NCBI GenBank assembly: GCA_025769875.1
Contig: JAGFNK010000930.1
Coordinates: forward strand, 1-18,223
DNA from: Russula earlei
Taxonomy: Eukaryota; Basidiomycota; Agaricomycetes; Russulales; Russulaceae
Direction of reading: 5' to 3'
DNA: 18,223 bases
The number at the start of each line of letters is the position of its first letter. Position 1 is the stretch's first letter. The notes under the pieces are model-generated. The model had not been told where the DNA came from. It did not search any database and saw only the letters and a list, made by a program, of their open reading frames with translations. A program made the position numbers and the translations under genes. This document shows, piece after piece, positions 16,905-18,223 of the stretch.

Positions 16905-17094
16905 GCTAGTTAGCTGTGGAATTTCCAATTGCAGCATGAACCACATCGCCGGCAATGTGTGATGATGTGTAGTGTCTTGTTGTTAAGTCCAATGTGGGAC
17001 CGGCCTCAGAGGACAAGCGGTTCTGTTTAGTTCTGGTCCGAGTGAAAGATAAGACAACAAAAAAGGGAATGTGGAATTTATGTATTGCCTGCAT
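16905..17094 (-). pseudogene. coiled-coil family fragment, copy 3
   Basis: One frame reads SHIGLNNKTL followed by HIITHCRRCGSCCNWKF. This matches the WTYNQTCCIITHGQQCHACR part of copy 1, including the ITHx3Cx2C spacing. Upstream in-frame stops and the absence of any coiled-coil region show it is a remnant. Its 5' flank is the cassette spacer shared with copy 1. Homology ends at about 16905. Confidence 0.6.
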
Positions 17095-17418
17095 GTGCCT
17101 TGCATGAGAATATGCTTATTGAAATGCAGTGGCTTCCTTTTCTGGAAATAGGTATGATCTGCATGCATGGAGAGAGAGGGAAGAGGAAGGGAAGATGTGA
17201 GCGAGCGACTGTGGGGGAGAGAGAAGAGAGTGATTCCAGGGAAGATCAAAGTGCCAGCATGAGGAGGTACGTACGTTCTCGTGGGGTCAACCAATCCCCC
17301 CCCCCCTCACATGTACGTACGCAACACATATGTGCATACAGATATTGATATCGGCAATGAGACAAAGTTATTTCATGAGTAAATTTACAACATCCTGTTC
17401 ATAAAAGTATGAAATGGC
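16925..17418 (-). repeat. cassette repeat, copy 2
   Basis: Partner of 13265-13756 in the same orientation. It links the coiled-coil fragment (copy 3) to the 3' end of the KOW gene. The C-run is longer here (about 11 versus 8 Cs), and a roughly 15-nt insertion precedes the KOW stop region. The part between the genes (17095-17367) has no ORF worth calling. Its CT-rich minus strand would be the upstream region of the coiled-coil gene. Confidence 0.8.
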
Positions 17419-18214
17419 CCCAGAAGCCTCCAGCTCAACAGTGCAGCACCTGTGTTTTGACTCGATCACTTTCCCCACTTGCCCAGTCCAGCGGTGTCTG
17501 ATAATGAGTACCTTGTTGCCTTTGGATGGCGGCCACGGGATTAGATAGGTTGGGTTGATGGAAATCTGGGCGGGTCTCCCCCTCTGGATCACAGAGATGA
17601 CAACTTCATTCGGTTGTGCTTCGATCTTTTGCCTTGCAGCTGGAACTGTCTTTGCACCAAGTCCCTCTATCTTGGCATGTAAAGATGACGTTGGGACACC
17701 CCGAACATGAAATGGGATACATTCCTCACATAACTGTTCCTGGATTTCTTCCGCAAAGAGCCAGTGTTTCCAGACTCATTTGGAATAAGCATGAAGAATT
17801 CAGTATTCACCAAAGAACTCACCAGGTCCTTGAGGCAGGCTCCAAGGCAAGGATGCGCTCTCCTCATGTTCCACAGGTTCTGGAGTGATTGACCTTGGTA
17901 GATCTTCTGGAGGAGGCATAAGGTTGGAGTGACTCGACAACACTATCGACATATGTCTATCAAAAACACTTGTGAGGGGAGACATAATGAATGGGTCATT
18001 GTGGTTCATGAGGAACTCACTCAAGTTGAATATCATCAAGCTTGACCCGTTGGCGTAGTGGGCCATGAGACATCAGCTTTGCATCCAATTCAATGTCGAC
18101 ACTACTGCCGTCGTCTGCTTTGATGAGACCATGATACCCCTTTAGGGGACCTCTGATAATAGAGACTCTCCGTCCCTCCCAAACACCATTGGGCTTGGGC
18201 TTGGGCAGAGCCAT
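17368..18214 (-). CDS. KOW-domain protein (Spt5-like), 5' end possibly outside window
   Basis: KOW motifs are nucleic-acid/protein-binding folds found in Spt5/NusG and ribosomal proteins; Agaricomycetes carry expanded KOW gene sets. Inferred exons: 18021-18214 (open to the window edge), 17823-17968, 17368-17774. The introns 17969-18020 (52 nt) and 17775-17822 (48 nt) are both GTGAGT..AG and phase-consistent, giving 248 aa plus stop from the ATG at 18214. The first KOW is GRRVSIIRGPLKGYHGLIK, with SVDIELDAKL after it. The middle is a Pro/Glu-rich linker (MPPPEDLPRS, TPEPVEHEES), then EEIQEQLCEECIPFHVRGV. A last KOW-like unit is KGNKVLIIRHRWTGQVGKVI, with EASGAISYFYEQDVVNLL at the end. Family members usually have more before ALPKPKPNG, and the frame stays open upstream of 18214, so the Met is probably internal. 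Confidence 0.75.
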
Positions 18215-18223
18215 GGTTTGGAC

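Noticed and set aside
1..18223. CRISPR array, rRNA or bacterial-type operons
   Set aside because: No regularly spaced repeat/spacer structure, no rRNA words and no close-packed co-directional genes. The intron-rich architecture is eukaryotic.

Overview
The window looks like repeat-rich, gene-poor DNA from an agaricomycete (mushroom-forming basidiomycete) genome. Three observations point there. First, coding signal is split by many introns of about 48-59 nt with GT..AG ends and CTRAY-like branch sites. Second, the recognisable families are ones expanded in Agaricomycetes: a FunK1 fungal-type kinase, an F-box/LRR-like protein, a Reb1-like Myb protein and a KOW-domain protein. Third, the rest is mostly LTR elements, foldback DNA and dispersed repeats. 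Boletales (Pisolithus/Scleroderma type) is my best guess, from remembered family resemblance only. No bacterial, organellar, CRISPR or RNA-gene signal was seen.

Layout. Positions 1-4182 are a nested retroelement block. A non-autonomous LTR retrotransposon (328-4182) is bounded by a 9-bp inverted repeat and two related LTRs. It has no recognisable pol genes and carries an inserted solo LTR (1857-2476) with a perfect CTCAC target duplication. From 4183 to 5237 there is AT-rich DNA with a hairpin and one dispersed-repeat copy. From 5238 to 7527 (minus) lies a decayed FunK1 kinase gene, still readable through two or three introns but broken by stops and frameshifts. From 8232 to 9311 (minus) lies a decayed F-box/LRR-type gene. 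Positions 9312-11371 hold one unidentified ORF (10368-10916, plus) and otherwise nothing recognised.

At 11372-12341 (minus) I can build a complete six-exon model of a small Reb1/TTF1-like Myb DNA-binding protein (232 aa). Every splice phase agrees, although the family's C-terminal part is missing. From 12864 to the right edge is a duplicated cassette region on the minus strand. It holds a KOW-domain gene (17368 to past 18214, three exons) followed by small coiled-coil proteins that share an ITHx3Cx2C motif. One full-length copy (16038-16724), one shortened copy (13004-13375) and one fragment (16905-17094) are present, and a second cassette copy carries only the last dozen codons of a KOW gene. 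Between them is a 1,564-bp near-perfect palindrome (14327-15890). It has CACTG termini and a 3-bp ATA target duplication, and looks like a foldback/MITE derivative of a CACTA-type DNA transposon.

The intact coding units (Myb, KOW, coiled-coil) look like nucleic-acid-binding proteins of expanded families; the kinase and F-box genes are dead. I see no operon-like cooperation. The organising themes are element nesting and cassette duplication.
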